NCBI RefSeq assembly: GCF_014196345.1 | Contig: NZ_JACIDN010000002.1 | Coordinates: 124,001 to 188,000, forward strand | Direction: 5' to 3' | DNA from: Methylobacterium brachythecii | GTDB taxonomy: Bacteria; Pseudomonadota; Alphaproteobacteria; Rhizobiales; Beijerinckiaceae | Length of the DNA stretch: 64,000 nucleotides | Shown here: positions 36,214-44,526 of the stretch, one piece after another | How the letters are laid out: every line of letters starts with the position of its first letter | How positions within the stretch are numbered: the stretch's first letter is position 1 | The notes under the pieces: generated by a model | The model's input: the letters and a program-made list of their open reading frames with translations, nothing else | The model's database searches: none | What the model was told of the DNA's origin: nothing | Program-made: the position numbers and the translations under genes

Positions 36214-36262
36214 GGATCTTCTGTCTGCCACCCCTGCGGACGACCAATATTGGTCCAACGCG

Positions 36263-36748
36263 TCAGGCGACCTTGCGGCGGCCGCGGGCCTTGGGCTCTT
36301 CGACGACTTCTTCCTCCGGAAGACGGCCGCCCGGACGGCCGAGGCCGATCGACTTGGCGAGCGCGGAGCGCTGGGCGGCATAATTCGGGGCGACCATCGG
36401 ATAGTCGCTCGGCAGGCCGTAGCGCTGGCGGTAGGAATGCGGATCGAGCCCATGCGTGCCGAGATGGCGCTTCATGGTCTTGTAGGCCTTGCCGTCGATG
36501 AAGCTGATGATCGCGTCGGGCGTGATCGACTTGCGGACCTGAGCCGAAGACGGCTTCTCGACGCTCTCGGCTACGGGCGCAGCCTCGACGCTGCCGGACA
36601 GCCCGACCAGAGCTGCGTGGACGCTGCCGATGAGTGCCGGGAGATCGGCAGCTGGCAGCGAGTTCTTCGATACGTAGGCCGAAACGATGTCACCTGCGAG
36701 CGTGACGAAGTCTGAGTTTGCCGTCTGTTGTTCTTCTGCCATGTCCAT
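36263..36748 (-). CDS. mucR: Ros/MucR-family transcriptional regulator, second copy
   Basis: 161-residue paralogue of the protein at 3002-3505. Shared blocks: DIVSAYVSKNSLPAADLPAL, SITPDAIISFIDGKAYK, MKRHLGTHGLDPHSYRQRYG and YPMVAPNYAAQRSALAKSIG. Again Ser and Asp occupy the two cysteine positions of the Ros finger, and the C-terminus is basic (KARGRRKVA). Expected to bind AT-rich promoters as a higher-order oligomer. ATG at 36748 or 36742. A 375-bp AT-richer region lies upstream. Confidence 0.88.
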   Translation of the reverse strand: MDMAEEQQTANSDFVTLAGDIVSAYVSKNSLPAADLPALIGSVHAALVGLSGSVEAAPVAESVEKPSSAQVRKSITPDAIISFIDGKAYKTMKRHLGTHGLDPHSYRQRYGLPSDYPMVAPNYAAQRSALAKSIGLGRPGGRLPEEEVVEEPKARGRRKVA

Positions 36749-37123
36749 GGTCCGCTTGATTGCCCCTCGGCGGGAAGATCATACAAATGATGTCGAGAAT
36801 CAAGCGAGTATCGTTAAAGTCCATAACAAGTCCAGCAACTCTACGAAATGCAACGTAGAACACAGCTCGTTTGGGGCGGAAACGACCTGAAGTCTGCCGG
36901 ATTTTTCTGAATGGATAGAGCGATCTGCACGTTGCGTCTGCACAAGGTTAATATCGCTGATCAATTCAATGTGATCGACCTTGCATACGAATTAAAAGTC
37001 TTTTCGGCGGATCGCCACCCGATCTGAAGGCCTTCTGCAACTTGGCGATGAAAATGAACCGAAATAAGTGGCGATCGGCAGGTACCGTTTCAGCGTTTTC
37101 GGCCGCAGCCCGTTCCAGCGGAT
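36749..37123. other. intergenic region upstream of second mucR-like gene
   Basis: AT-richer than surroundings. Small palindromes occur (TCGTTT-7-AAACGA near 36868; CTACG-8-CGTAG near 36840), consistent with a regulatory region for the MucR-like gene. No gene, and no clear terminator for the RND permease that ends at 37124. Confidence 0.45.
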
Positions 37124-40100
37124 TCAGCAAAGAGATGTCGTGAATCGGCCGAAGCGCAATGAAAGCGACGGCAAGATCAGCAGATTGAGAATCGTCGAAC
37201 TCGCCAAACCTCCGAGAATCACGATCGCCATCGGGCCCTCGATTTCGCGGCCAGGTTCGCCCGCTCCGAGTGCCAGCGGAAGCAGGCCGAGTCCCGTGAC
37301 GAGCGAGGTCATCAGAATCGGCACGAGCCGGTCCGCAGCACCCTCCACGCAGGTCGCGCGATCCCAAATCCGGCCCTCCACGGCGATGAGATGCTCGTAA
37401 TGGGCAATCATCATGATGCTGTTGCGCAGGCTGATGCCGAACAAGGTCACGAACCCGACGATCGAGCCGAGCGAGACCACGCCGCCCGTCAGTCCGACCA
37501 TGAGGACGCCGCCGACGAAGGCGAAGGGCATGTTGGCCAGCACGATGGCGAGGTTGCGCCAAGAGCCGGTGACGACGGCAAGCAGCAGCAGGATGCCGAG
37601 CGCGGCAAGCCCAGAATACAGGATCAGATCCTGGCGAGCCCTCGCCTGCGCCTCGGCAGCGCCCTCGAAGCCGACATAGACGCCCGGCGGCAGTTTCACC
37701 GAGCGGGCGATCTTGCGCTTGGCCGCCGCGACGAAGGAGGCGACGTCGCGGCCCTCGACATTCGCGGTGACCGTGCGGACGCGCTGAGCGCCGGCATGCT
37801 GCACGGCGTAACGGCCCGAGGTTTCGTAGACGTCGGCGGCCTGGGCGAGACGAATGTAGCTGCCGCTCGGCGTTTTCAGCGGAAGGTCGCCGACGGTCGC
37901 GAGCTTCGTACGTACGGCACGCTCGAGAATGACGATGACGTTGAAGACCGCGTTCCCCTCATAGGCTTGGCCGACCGTGTCGCCCTGATAGGCCGTGCGG
38001 ACGATTTCCAGGACTTCGATGGCGTCCAGCCCCCAATGGCGCAGGTCGTTCGGACGCAAGCCGACATTGATCTGGGGCAGACCGGCGGGCGAGCGCTGCT
38101 GGACGTCGGCCGCACCGTGAACCTCGGCGAGTTCGCGGGCCACATCACGCGAGGCCGCCTCGATCTTGTCGAGATCGCTGCCGTAGACCTGCACGACCAC
38201 CGGTGCGGTGAACCCGGAGACCGTCTCTTCGATGCGCTCCGTCAGGAAGGTCTTGAGCGAGAAGCTGGCGCCCGGCGTCGCCGCCATCAGGGCGCGGATG
38301 CCGGCCTGGGCGCGATCCTGCGCCGCCCCGTCCAATCCAGGCCGCAGGTCGATGTGAATCTCGCTGTCCTGCGGGCCGCCGACGTCGTAGCCGGCCTCGG
38401 CCCGGCCGATCTGCTGTGCGACGGCGCGCACTCCCGGCACCGCTTTCAGGCCTGCCGTGATGTGTGAGCCGAGACGAAGCGATTCCTGCAGCGAGGTTCC
38501 GGGCGCCGCGGCCATGTGCAGGATGAGATGCCCCTCCTTCAGGTCGGGCAGGAAGGCACCTCCGAAGAACGGAACGGCCGCCGCTCCGACGAGCGTCGTC
38601 AGCAGCGCGCCCGCGAACATGATTCGCGGATACCGATCGAGCCGCAGCAACAGCCGCGTGTAGACGGCGCGGGCGCCGCGCATCACGGGGGGATCGCGGG
38701 TCGGCAGGTTCTTGCGGCCGGCGAGCAGAAGTCGGGAGAGGGCCGGCGTCACCGTCAGCGCCGTCGCGAGCGAGGCCAGCACCGCAAGGATGTAGGCGAT
38801 GGCGAGCGGGCCGAAGAGCCGGCCGGGCACGCCGGTCAGCGCCAAGACCGGCAGGAAGACGAGGAGCACCGCGAAGGTGGCGTAGGCCACCGAGACGCGC
38901 ACTTCGAGGATCGCGTCGAGGATCACCCGCGGCTCAGCTGTTGGCATACCGGATCGCCGGTTCTCGCGCAGCCGGCGCACCACGTTCTCGACGCCGATCA
39001 CCGCGTCGTCCACCACCTCGCCGATGGCGATGGCGAGGCCGCCGAGTGTCATAGTGTTCAGGCTCTCGCCGAGAAGCTGCAGCACCAGCACCGCGCTGAT
39101 CAGCGAGAGCGGGATCGCCACGGCGCTGATCAAGGCCGTGCGCCAGTCGAGCAGGAAGACGAACAGCACGATCACGACGAGGCCGCCGCCGAGCGCCAGC
39201 GCCTGCACGACGTTCTCGGTGGCTACCGAGACGAAGTTGGCCGGGCGGAACAGGTCGGCGCGCAGGGTGATGCCGTCGCGCTCTAGGGCGGGACGCAGCT
39301 CGGCGAGCGCGGCCTCGACCTTCTCGGTGACGTCGAGCGTGTTGGCCCCGACCTGCGCGCCCACCATCAGGAGCACGCCGGGCTTGCCATCGACCGAGGC
39401 CGCGCTGATCGCGGGCTCCGGCGCCGCGACCACGTCGGCGACGTCGCCGAGTACCACGCTGGCACCACCCTCGTTAACTAGCACCGTGCGCGCCACCTCG
39501 TCCGGCGTGAGCGATTGCCCCTCGGTCTGCAGGGTGATGCGCTGGTTGATCGTGTCGACGAAGCCGGCGCCGCGCACGCCCGTCGCCTTGCGGGCCGCCG
39601 CCAGCACGTCGTTCATGCCGATGCGGAAGCGAATCAGATCCCGCGGCCTGACCTGGACCTGGAACGAGCGCACGTCCCCGCCATAGACCAGCACTTCGCC
39701 GACGCCGGGCGCAGCGAGCAGCCGCAGCCGCACCCGCCAGTCGGCGACGGTGCGCAAGTCGATGAGCGAGCGCTTCTCCGCGGTCAGGCCGACGAGGAGC
39801 ACCGAACTCGTCGAGGAGGTCAGCGCGGTCATGGCCGGCGTCAGCACGCCCTGCGGCAGGCGGCCGGCGAGCGTCGCGAGTCGCTCCGTCACGAGCTGGC
39901 GCACCCGGTAGATGTCGCTGCGCCCGCCAAAGGTCACGGTGATCACCGAGAGACCCTGGATCGAGTTGGAGCGCATGGTGGCGAGCCCCGGCAGACCGCT
40001 CAGCGCGACCTCGACCGATTGCGTCACCAATACCTCGACCTGCTCTGGGTTGAGCCCGGGCGCCTCGGTCTGCACCGTCACGGTAGGCGGCGCGAATTCC

Positions 40101-40255
40101 GGAAATACGTCGAACTTCGCCTGTTTCAGCCCGAGGAACCCGTAGACGGCGAGCGCCAGAGCCAACGCCAAGACGATGCCGGGCCGGCGTACGGCAAAGG
40201 CGACGAGGGCGGCCTGTGGGCCGTGATGATCGCGGGTCACGGGGGGCACGCTCAA
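37124..40255 (-). CDS. RND efflux permease, CusA/CzcA-like (first system)
   Basis: About 1043 residues, inner-membrane proton-driven RND pump of the heavy-metal-efflux type or a close relative. N-terminal FAVRRPGIVLALALALAVYG is TM1; porter-domain landmarks EAPGLNPEQVEVLVTQSVE and FGGRSDIYRVRQLV; TM4 proton-relay region [20 protein letters not shown] with the acidic pair and GVENVVRRLRE. The C-terminal half repeats the layout (GSIVGFVTLFGISLRNSIMM). The start is TTG overlapping the adaptor stop (TTGA) or a GTG two codons later. The metal or drug exported cannot be deduced. Operon with the adaptor gene; no outer-membrane channel nearby. Confidence 0.88.
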   Translation of the reverse strand: MSVPPVTRDHHGPQAALVAFAVRRPGIVLALALALAVYGFLGLKQAKFDVFPEFAPPTVTVQTEAPGLNPEQVEVLVTQSVEVALSGLPGLATMRSNSIQGLSVITVTFGGRSDIYRVRQLVTERLATLAGRLPQGVLTPAMTALTSSTSSVLLVGLTAEKRSLIDLRTVADWRVRLRLLAAPGVGEVLVYGGDVRSFQVQVRPRDLIRFRIGMNDVLAAARKATGVRGAGFVDTINQRITLQTEGQSLTPDEVARTVLVNEGGASVVLGDVADVVAAPEPAISAASVDGKPGVLLMVGAQVGANTLDVTEKVEAALAELRPALERDGITLRADLFRPANFVSVATENVVQALALGGGLVVIVLFVFLLDWRTALISAVAIPLSLISAVLVLQLLGESLNTMTLGGLAIAIGEVVDDAVIGVENVVRRLRENRRSGMPTAEPRVILDAILEVRVSVAYATFAVLLVFLPVLALTGVPGRLFGPLAIAYILAVLASLATALTVTPALSRLLLAGRKNLPTRDPPVMRGARAVYTRLLLRLDRYPRIMFAGALLTTLVGAAAVPFFGGAFLPDLKEGHLILHMAAAPGTSLQESLRLGSHITAGLKAVPGVRAVAQQIGRAEAGYDVGGPQDSEIHIDLRPGLDGAAQDRAQAGIRALMAATPGASFSLKTFLTERIEETVSGFTAPVVVQVYGSDLDKIEAASRDVARELAEVHGAADVQQRSPAGLPQINVGLRPNDLRHWGLDAIEVLEIVRTAYQGDTVGQAYEGNAVFNVIVILERAVRTKLATVGDLPLKTPSGSYIRLAQAADVYETSGRYAVQHAGAQRVRTVTANVEGRDVASFVAAAKRKIARSVKLPPGVYVGFEGAAEAQARARQDLILYSGLAALGILLLLAVVTGSWRNLAIVLANMPFAFVGGVLMVGLTGGVVSLGSIVGFVTLFGISLRNSIMMIAHYEHLIAVEGRIWDRATCVEGAADRLVPILMTSLVTGLGLLPLALGAGEPGREIEGPMAIVILGGLASSTILNLLILPSLSLRFGRFTTSLC

Positions 40256-41358
40256 TCGTCGTCGGCGTCGCCGCTCGCCTGGCTCTGCGTCTTCACTTCC
40301 TCCGACAGCACGGCCTGCGGACCGGTCACGACGATCTCCGTCGGCGTGTCGATGTCACCGACGACGTAGGCATCGTCGGCCATCGGGGTATCCGTCTTCA
40401 GAGCGTGGCGCGCGAAGGTGTCGTCGCCGACGGCACGGTAGATCCAGGCGCCGCCCTGCCAGTGCACGACGGCGCTCTCGGGCACGGCGATGCCTTTCGC
40501 AGTCTTGTCTGAGGTCAGGAAGGCGAGCGTGCTCATGCCCGGCAGCAGGCCGCTGTCGCCGGACACCACGTAGAAGTAGCTCAGGCCCTGGATGCGCTGG
40601 TCGGTGCGGGTGGCCGGAGAGACGTAGCGCAAAGCCACGCGCTCGCTCTGCGGCGGCACTTCGGCGAAGGCAGCGCCCGGCTCGCCCTTCAAGGTCTCAC
40701 CCGGCGGCAGGGTCACCTGCACCAGGAAGTCCGCACGCTCGATGAGCCGCGTCACGGCCGGCGTGCGCTCGACGATCGCCTTGCCGAGCACCGCGCCCCA
40801 TTCCTGCTGCGCCGTCGCGGCCAGCGTGCGCACCTGCGACTGGGCCGCCGTCAGCGCCGCCTCGTCGGTGCGGAAGGTGCCCTCCGAGGTCTCGACCTGC
40901 ACCTGCGTCGCATATTGCCCGAGGCTCTTCGCCCGCGTGTAGGCGCTCCGCGAGACCTCGGCCCGGGCCTGGGCTGTCTGCAACGACGCCCTGGCGCTAG
41001 CGTAGGAATTGGTGAGGTCGGTGATGCGCGCGATGTCGAGCACGCTGCCATAGGCCTGGATCTCGGTGCGGTGCGCGGCGGGCGACAGTCGCTCCGTCTT
41101 CACGCCCATGCGCCCGCGCTCCTCGTCGGAGAGCTTCACCACGACGCGCCCGCCTTCGATGGCCGTACGGGTCGCGAGGAGCAGAGGACGCTGAGGGTCA
41201 GGCTTTGCTGGGCTGGGCTTCGTCTGCGCAAGGAAGCTCGTGAGCTTGGGGATGGCGGCATCCCGCAAATAAGGCCAGACTATGCCGGCAAGCGCGACGG
41301 CAATGAGCACGACCGACAGGCCCACCGCACCCGTCGCCCAACGGCGGCGCGAGTTCAT
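40252..41358 (-). CDS. RND periplasmic adaptor (HlyD/CusB-like, first system)
   Basis: 368-residue membrane-fusion protein. One N-terminal anchor (GAVGLSVVLIAVALAGIVWP) is followed by a barrel-sandwich region, an alpha-hairpin (TNSYASARASLQTAQARAEV to ALTAAQSQVRTLAATAQQEW) and the beta domain (TLPPGETLKGEPGAAFAEVP, YVVSGDSGLLPGMSTLAFL). An Asp/Glu-rich tail (SGDADDD) ends the protein. It links the RND pump to an outer-membrane channel encoded elsewhere. ATG at 41358 is directly before the anchor; the open frame runs 23 residues further upstream without support. Confidence 0.85.
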   Translation of the reverse strand: MNSRRRWATGAVGLSVVLIAVALAGIVWPYLRDAAIPKLTSFLAQTKPSPAKPDPQRPLLLATRTAIEGGRVVVKLSDEERGRMGVKTERLSPAAHRTEIQAYGSVLDIARITDLTNSYASARASLQTAQARAEVSRSAYTRAKSLGQYATQVQVETSEGTFRTDEAALTAAQSQVRTLAATAQQEWGAVLGKAIVERTPAVTRLIERADFLVQVTLPPGETLKGEPGAAFAEVPPQSERVALRYVSPATRTDQRIQGLSYFYVVSGDSGLLPGMSTLAFLTSDKTAKGIAVPESAVVHWQGGAWIYRAVGDDTFARHALKTDTPMADDAYVVGDIDTPTEIVVTGPQAVLSEEVKTQSQASGDADDD

Positions 41359-41804
41359 GAGCACGTCACCGAAATTCGATGGCCGGTGAACCAATCCACG
41401 CGCGCGCCCTGGGTAAGCCGTTCTCACATACAGCGCCTATTACCATTTTATCCCGTTTGAAACTACCAAATTATCCCGGGTTAGGCAGTCCACGGCATGT
41501 CGATCTCGGACTCGGCACTGTTCGTCAGCAGGGCAGCAGGTGCCGCCTGGACTGCCGGATCTCGTCCAGAGACAACGACGTCTAGCCGGCAAAATTAAAA
41601 TGATCACGTTTCAAAACGTCAGTCGGCAGCACCTGCATGACTGGAGCGGTCTCACTCCCATCAAATTCTGCAATACATATACAGACACTGGAGGCCCGCG
41701 ACGTTTTTCGGGTGAAACGGCCAAATTCCCCACTGCCAATCACCGTAGAAACTACGTAGGCTAGGATCACTATTTCCGAAGTACCTCTTTGAAACGGTGA
41801 TCAG
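41359..41804. other. divergent control region between efflux operons, AT-rich
   Basis: GC content falls below that of the rest of the window (for example 41440-41480 and 41590-41740). It presumably carries the promoter of the first RND operon. A 54-codon frame at 41599-41764 has no ribosome site or family likeness and is not annotated. No clear metal-regulator operator was found. Confidence 0.45.
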
Positions 41805-42212
41805 ATGAGGATCGTCGCTGGCATTGTGTTGGCAGTGCTGTCTTCCGGGCTCGCGCAAGCTCAAACGCGGGGCGCAATGTTGTGCTCCGAAGACGTGTCG
41901 TTCAAGCCTAAAGAACATCCCGCAAAAGACGGTTCACTGGTCGACCCGACAGCGACGCGCCGCTACTCGCTGGTCTGGAGCTATGAATACTTAAATTTGA
42001 TTTCGGCTGGTAAGACAGAATTTTTCGAGTGCCTGAAGATAAAACCGCGACTGAATGAGGGCGGCCCTCGAAACTCCATCAAATGCCAAAACGGAATCTA
42101 TTTCATTACCATTGATCTTACGAAATTTACATTCATTCGAGCAAATCTAGATCCACAAAATTTGGCTAACGTAGAAATTGCTCATGGTTCCTGCAAATTG
42201 ATAGGCAGTTAG
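41805..42212 (+). CDS. hypothetical exported protein, AT-rich gene
   Basis: 135 residues with a signal peptide (IVAGIVLAVLSSGLAQAQ). The mature part has four cysteines (MLCSEDVSF, FFECLKIKP, SIKCQNGIY, HGSCKLIGS) that could pair as two disulfides. No family recognised. Codon use is visibly more AT-rich than neighbours (TTTTTCGAG, AAATTTACATTC), and flanks are AT-rich too, which suggests recent acquisition. It sits between the two RND operons; a role in the metal response is possible by location only. Confidence 0.65.
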   Translation: MRIVAGIVLAVLSSGLAQAQTRGAMLCSEDVSFKPKEHPAKDGSLVDPTATRRYSLVWSYEYLNLISAGKTEFFECLKIKPRLNEGGPRNSIKCQNGIYFITIDLTKFTFIRANLDPQNLANVEIAHGSCKLIGS

Positions 42213-42224
42213 TCGAGTTCCGTC

Positions 42225-42241
42225 CGCAGCCTACGGCTGCG
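42225..42241 (+). terminator. hairpin after the AT-rich exported-protein gene
   Basis: CGCAGCC-TAC-GGCTGCG forms a 7-bp stem with a 3-nt loop 12 bp past the stop codon. No T-tract. Confidence 0.45.
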
Positions 42242-42391
42242 AGGGTAGCACCCGGCCCGATGGCTCACTGATCCACGAAGATGTGCGAGAGCCGCGTGCT
42301 TCGGGGCAGCGTGCTGATCGTCAGCATCGCTCAACTCGATCACAGAGGCGATCTGTTTCGATGGCGAGGATCGTGCTACGCAGCCACGGTC

Positions 42392-42778
42392 ATGACCCTG
42401 GTCCGACAAATCGCGCTGCTGCTCGCGATGGTGATCGCCACGATCGCCGTCTCGCTGACGCCGTCCTCGGCGCAGGCGCATGACGGCCGTGCCCATGCCG
42501 CCGTGACGGTCGGCAGCCATGCGGCTCACGCCGTTCCATCGCACATCGACAGGGCGCCGACGGTGATCCAGGCGGCGACGGCCGCCGATTGCGATTGTCC
42601 GTCCTGCGCGGCCGGCGGCAACCATGGCTCCTGCTGCTTCGCCACAGGCCTGACACCAACCGGAGTTGCTGCGATCCTCCCGTCGATGGCTTCGGCCCGC
42701 GCTTTGGGCCGCGATCGCGCGCGCCTCGACGGCATCGTTCCCGAGGCGCTGCCCGAGCCCCCCAGATCCGTCGCCTGA
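42392..42778 (+). CDS. small exported Cys/His-rich protein of the metal-efflux operon
   Basis: 128 residues. Signal peptide IALLLAMVIATIAVSLTPSS-AQA, then a His-rich stretch (HDGRAHAAV, GSHAAHAVPSH) and a cysteine cluster CDCPSC (67-72) with NHGSCCF (78-83). The arrangement suggests periplasmic metal binding, probably copper or a similar soft metal. It precedes the adaptor and pump genes in the same direction (66-bp gap). ATG at 42392 gives a proper signal peptide; an extension upstream to 42281 is unlikely. Confidence 0.75.
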   Translation: MTLVRQIALLLAMVIATIAVSLTPSSAQAHDGRAHAAVTVGSHAAHAVPSHIDRAPTVIQAATAADCDCPSCAAGGNHGSCCFATGLTPTGVAAILPSMASARALGRDRARLDGIVPEALPEPPRSVA

Positions 42779-42844
42779 GCCCTGCCACCCGGTCCGCGCA
42801 TCCTCGCGCGGCCGGTGGCACCCCTCCGGTGAAGGTGTTCCATC

Positions 42845-44524
42845 ATGTTCCGTCGTCTTGCGGCAGCGCTCTTCGCGCTCGCCGTTCTCGGGCTGCATCC
42901 CTGTCAGGCCCATGAGGGCCACGATCACGCCGACGGGCCGGCCCCGCCCTCCCATGTCGGCCCTCGCGCCGAGGCCGCCTCGGCCAACTTCGAACTCGTG
43001 GCGATCCCTCGAGGCCGTGAACTCGTGCTCTACCTCGACGCCTTCGCCAGCAATGCGCCGGTGATCGGCGCCAACATCGATGTCGAAACGCCCGAAGGCT
43101 TCGTCGAGGCGAAGCCTCAGGCGGATGGCAGCTACCGAATCGACGCGCCCTGGCTGGCGGCGGGCGGCCATCGCGACCTGGCCGTCACGGTAAAGTCCGG
43201 CGGTGTCGAGGAGACGCTGACGCTCGATCTCGACTTGCCGGCCCCAGCGAGCGCGGGAACGACGACGCCCGCCGAGCCGTACGGGATCCTCGCCGAGATC
43301 CGAGAGCATATCGGGCATCAGGGCCTCGTCGGGGCTGTGGCGGCCGGCTTCCTGCTCGGCATCGCCACGATCGCCTTGCTGCGCAGCCACCAGACACTGC
43401 CGGCCATGGCCGTGCTCGCCCTGACGTTGACGCTCCTGATCAGCGGCGCGGCGATCGCGCACGAGGGTCATGCGCCGGCAGAGCCGAGTGTGAACGGGGC
43501 AGCGTTCGTCGCGCCCGGCGCGACCGCCTTCGAACAGGCGCGCCGCCTGCCCGACGGCAGCGTGTTCGTGCCGAAGCCGACGCAACATCTGCTCACGGTC
43601 CGCACCGGCGTGACCGCCGCGGCCGACCACCGCCGCCGCATCGAGCTGCCGGGCCGGGTGATCGCCGACCCCAATGCCAGCGGCATCGTGCAATCCTCGG
43701 TGGGCGGACGGTTGTCGCCGCCACCGGGCGGTTTTCCGAATCTCGGGGCGCGGGTGCGCCGAGGCGACGTGCTCGCCATCGTGACGCCGCCGGTCCAGGC
43801 GGTGGACGCCTCCGACATGCGCCAGACTCAGGGCGACCTCGACCAGCAGATCGCCATCGTCGGCCGCCGCGTGGCCCGCTACGAAAAACTGGCTCCGAGC
43901 GGCGCCGTCGCGCAGACCGCCCTCGATGATGCCCGGGCCGAGCTGAGCGGCCTCAAGGACCGCCGTGCCGCCCTCGACAGCATCCGCCGCCAGCCGGAAG
44001 ATCTGATCGCCCCCGTCGACGGGATCGTCGCTGAACGCACGGCGATCGCCGGACAGATGGCCAATCCGGGAACGATGGTGTTTCGCATCGTCGATCCCGA
44101 GAGGCTCTATGTCGAGGCGCTGAGCTTCGAGGCCCTGGAGCCCGACACGGCTGCGAGCGGCCGTCTTCCCGATGGCCGTGCTCTCACCCTCACCTATCGC
44201 GGTGCCGGTCTCGCCGACCGCGCCCAGGCGGTGCCGGTGCAGTTCGCGGTCACCGGCGGCGGCGAAGGCCTGCGCCTCGGCCAGTTCATCACGGTGCTGG
44301 CGCCGACGGGCGCCACGACGACCGGCCTCGCGGTGCCTCGCGCCAGCGTGATCCGCTCCGAGGGCGGCGCAGTGGTCTACGAGCACGTCTCCGCCGAGCG
44401 TTTCGAGCCGCGCCTGGTGAAGGTCGAACCGCTCGACGCCGAGCGGGTGCTCTTGGCGAGCGGCGTGTCGCCCGGACGGCGGATCGTGACACAGGGCGCC
44501 GAGTTGCTGGACCAGGTGCGCTGA
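42845..44524 (+). CDS. RND periplasmic adaptor with extra N-terminal metal-binding-type domain
   Basis: 559 residues, longer than the usual 380-450 for this family. Layout: signal peptide 1-22; HEGHDHADG (23-31); an Ig-like periplasmic domain to about 135; hydrophobic segments 160-179 and 186-204; then [10 protein letters not shown], which with the second hydrophobic segment looks like another signal peptide; and a normal CusB/CzcB-like adaptor from about 225 ([60 protein letters not shown]). The two spans would return the adaptor part to the periplasm. Probably a fusion of a small metal-binding membrane protein with an adaptor. Two bases separate it from the pump gene. Confidence 0.85.
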   Translation: MFRRLAAALFALAVLGLHPCQAHEGHDHADGPAPPSHVGPRAEAASANFELVAIPRGRELVLYLDAFASNAPVIGANIDVETPEGFVEAKPQADGSYRIDAPWLAAGGHRDLAVTVKSGGVEETLTLDLDLPAPASAGTTTPAEPYGILAEIREHIGHQGLVGAVAAGFLLGIATIALLRSHQTLPAMAVLALTLTLLISGAAIAHEGHAPAEPSVNGAAFVAPGATAFEQARRLPDGSVFVPKPTQHLLTVRTGVTAAADHRRRIELPGRVIADPNASGIVQSSVGGRLSPPPGGFPNLGARVRRGDVLAIVTPPVQAVDASDMRQTQGDLDQQIAIVGRRVARYEKLAPSGAVAQTALDDARAELSGLKDRRAALDSIRRQPEDLIAPVDGIVAERTAIAGQMANPGTMVFRIVDPERLYVEALSFEALEPDTAASGRLPDGRALTLTYRGAGLADRAQAVPVQFAVTGGGEGLRLGQFITVLAPTGATTTGLAVPRASVIRSEGGAVVYEHVSAERFEPRLVKVEPLDAERVLLASGVSPGRRIVTQGAELLDQVR

Positions 44525-44526
44525 CA

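Noticed and set aside
41599..41764. 54-codon plus-strand frame in the AT-rich gap between RND operons
   Set aside because: No ribosome site, no family resemblance, and no codon bias typical of genes here.
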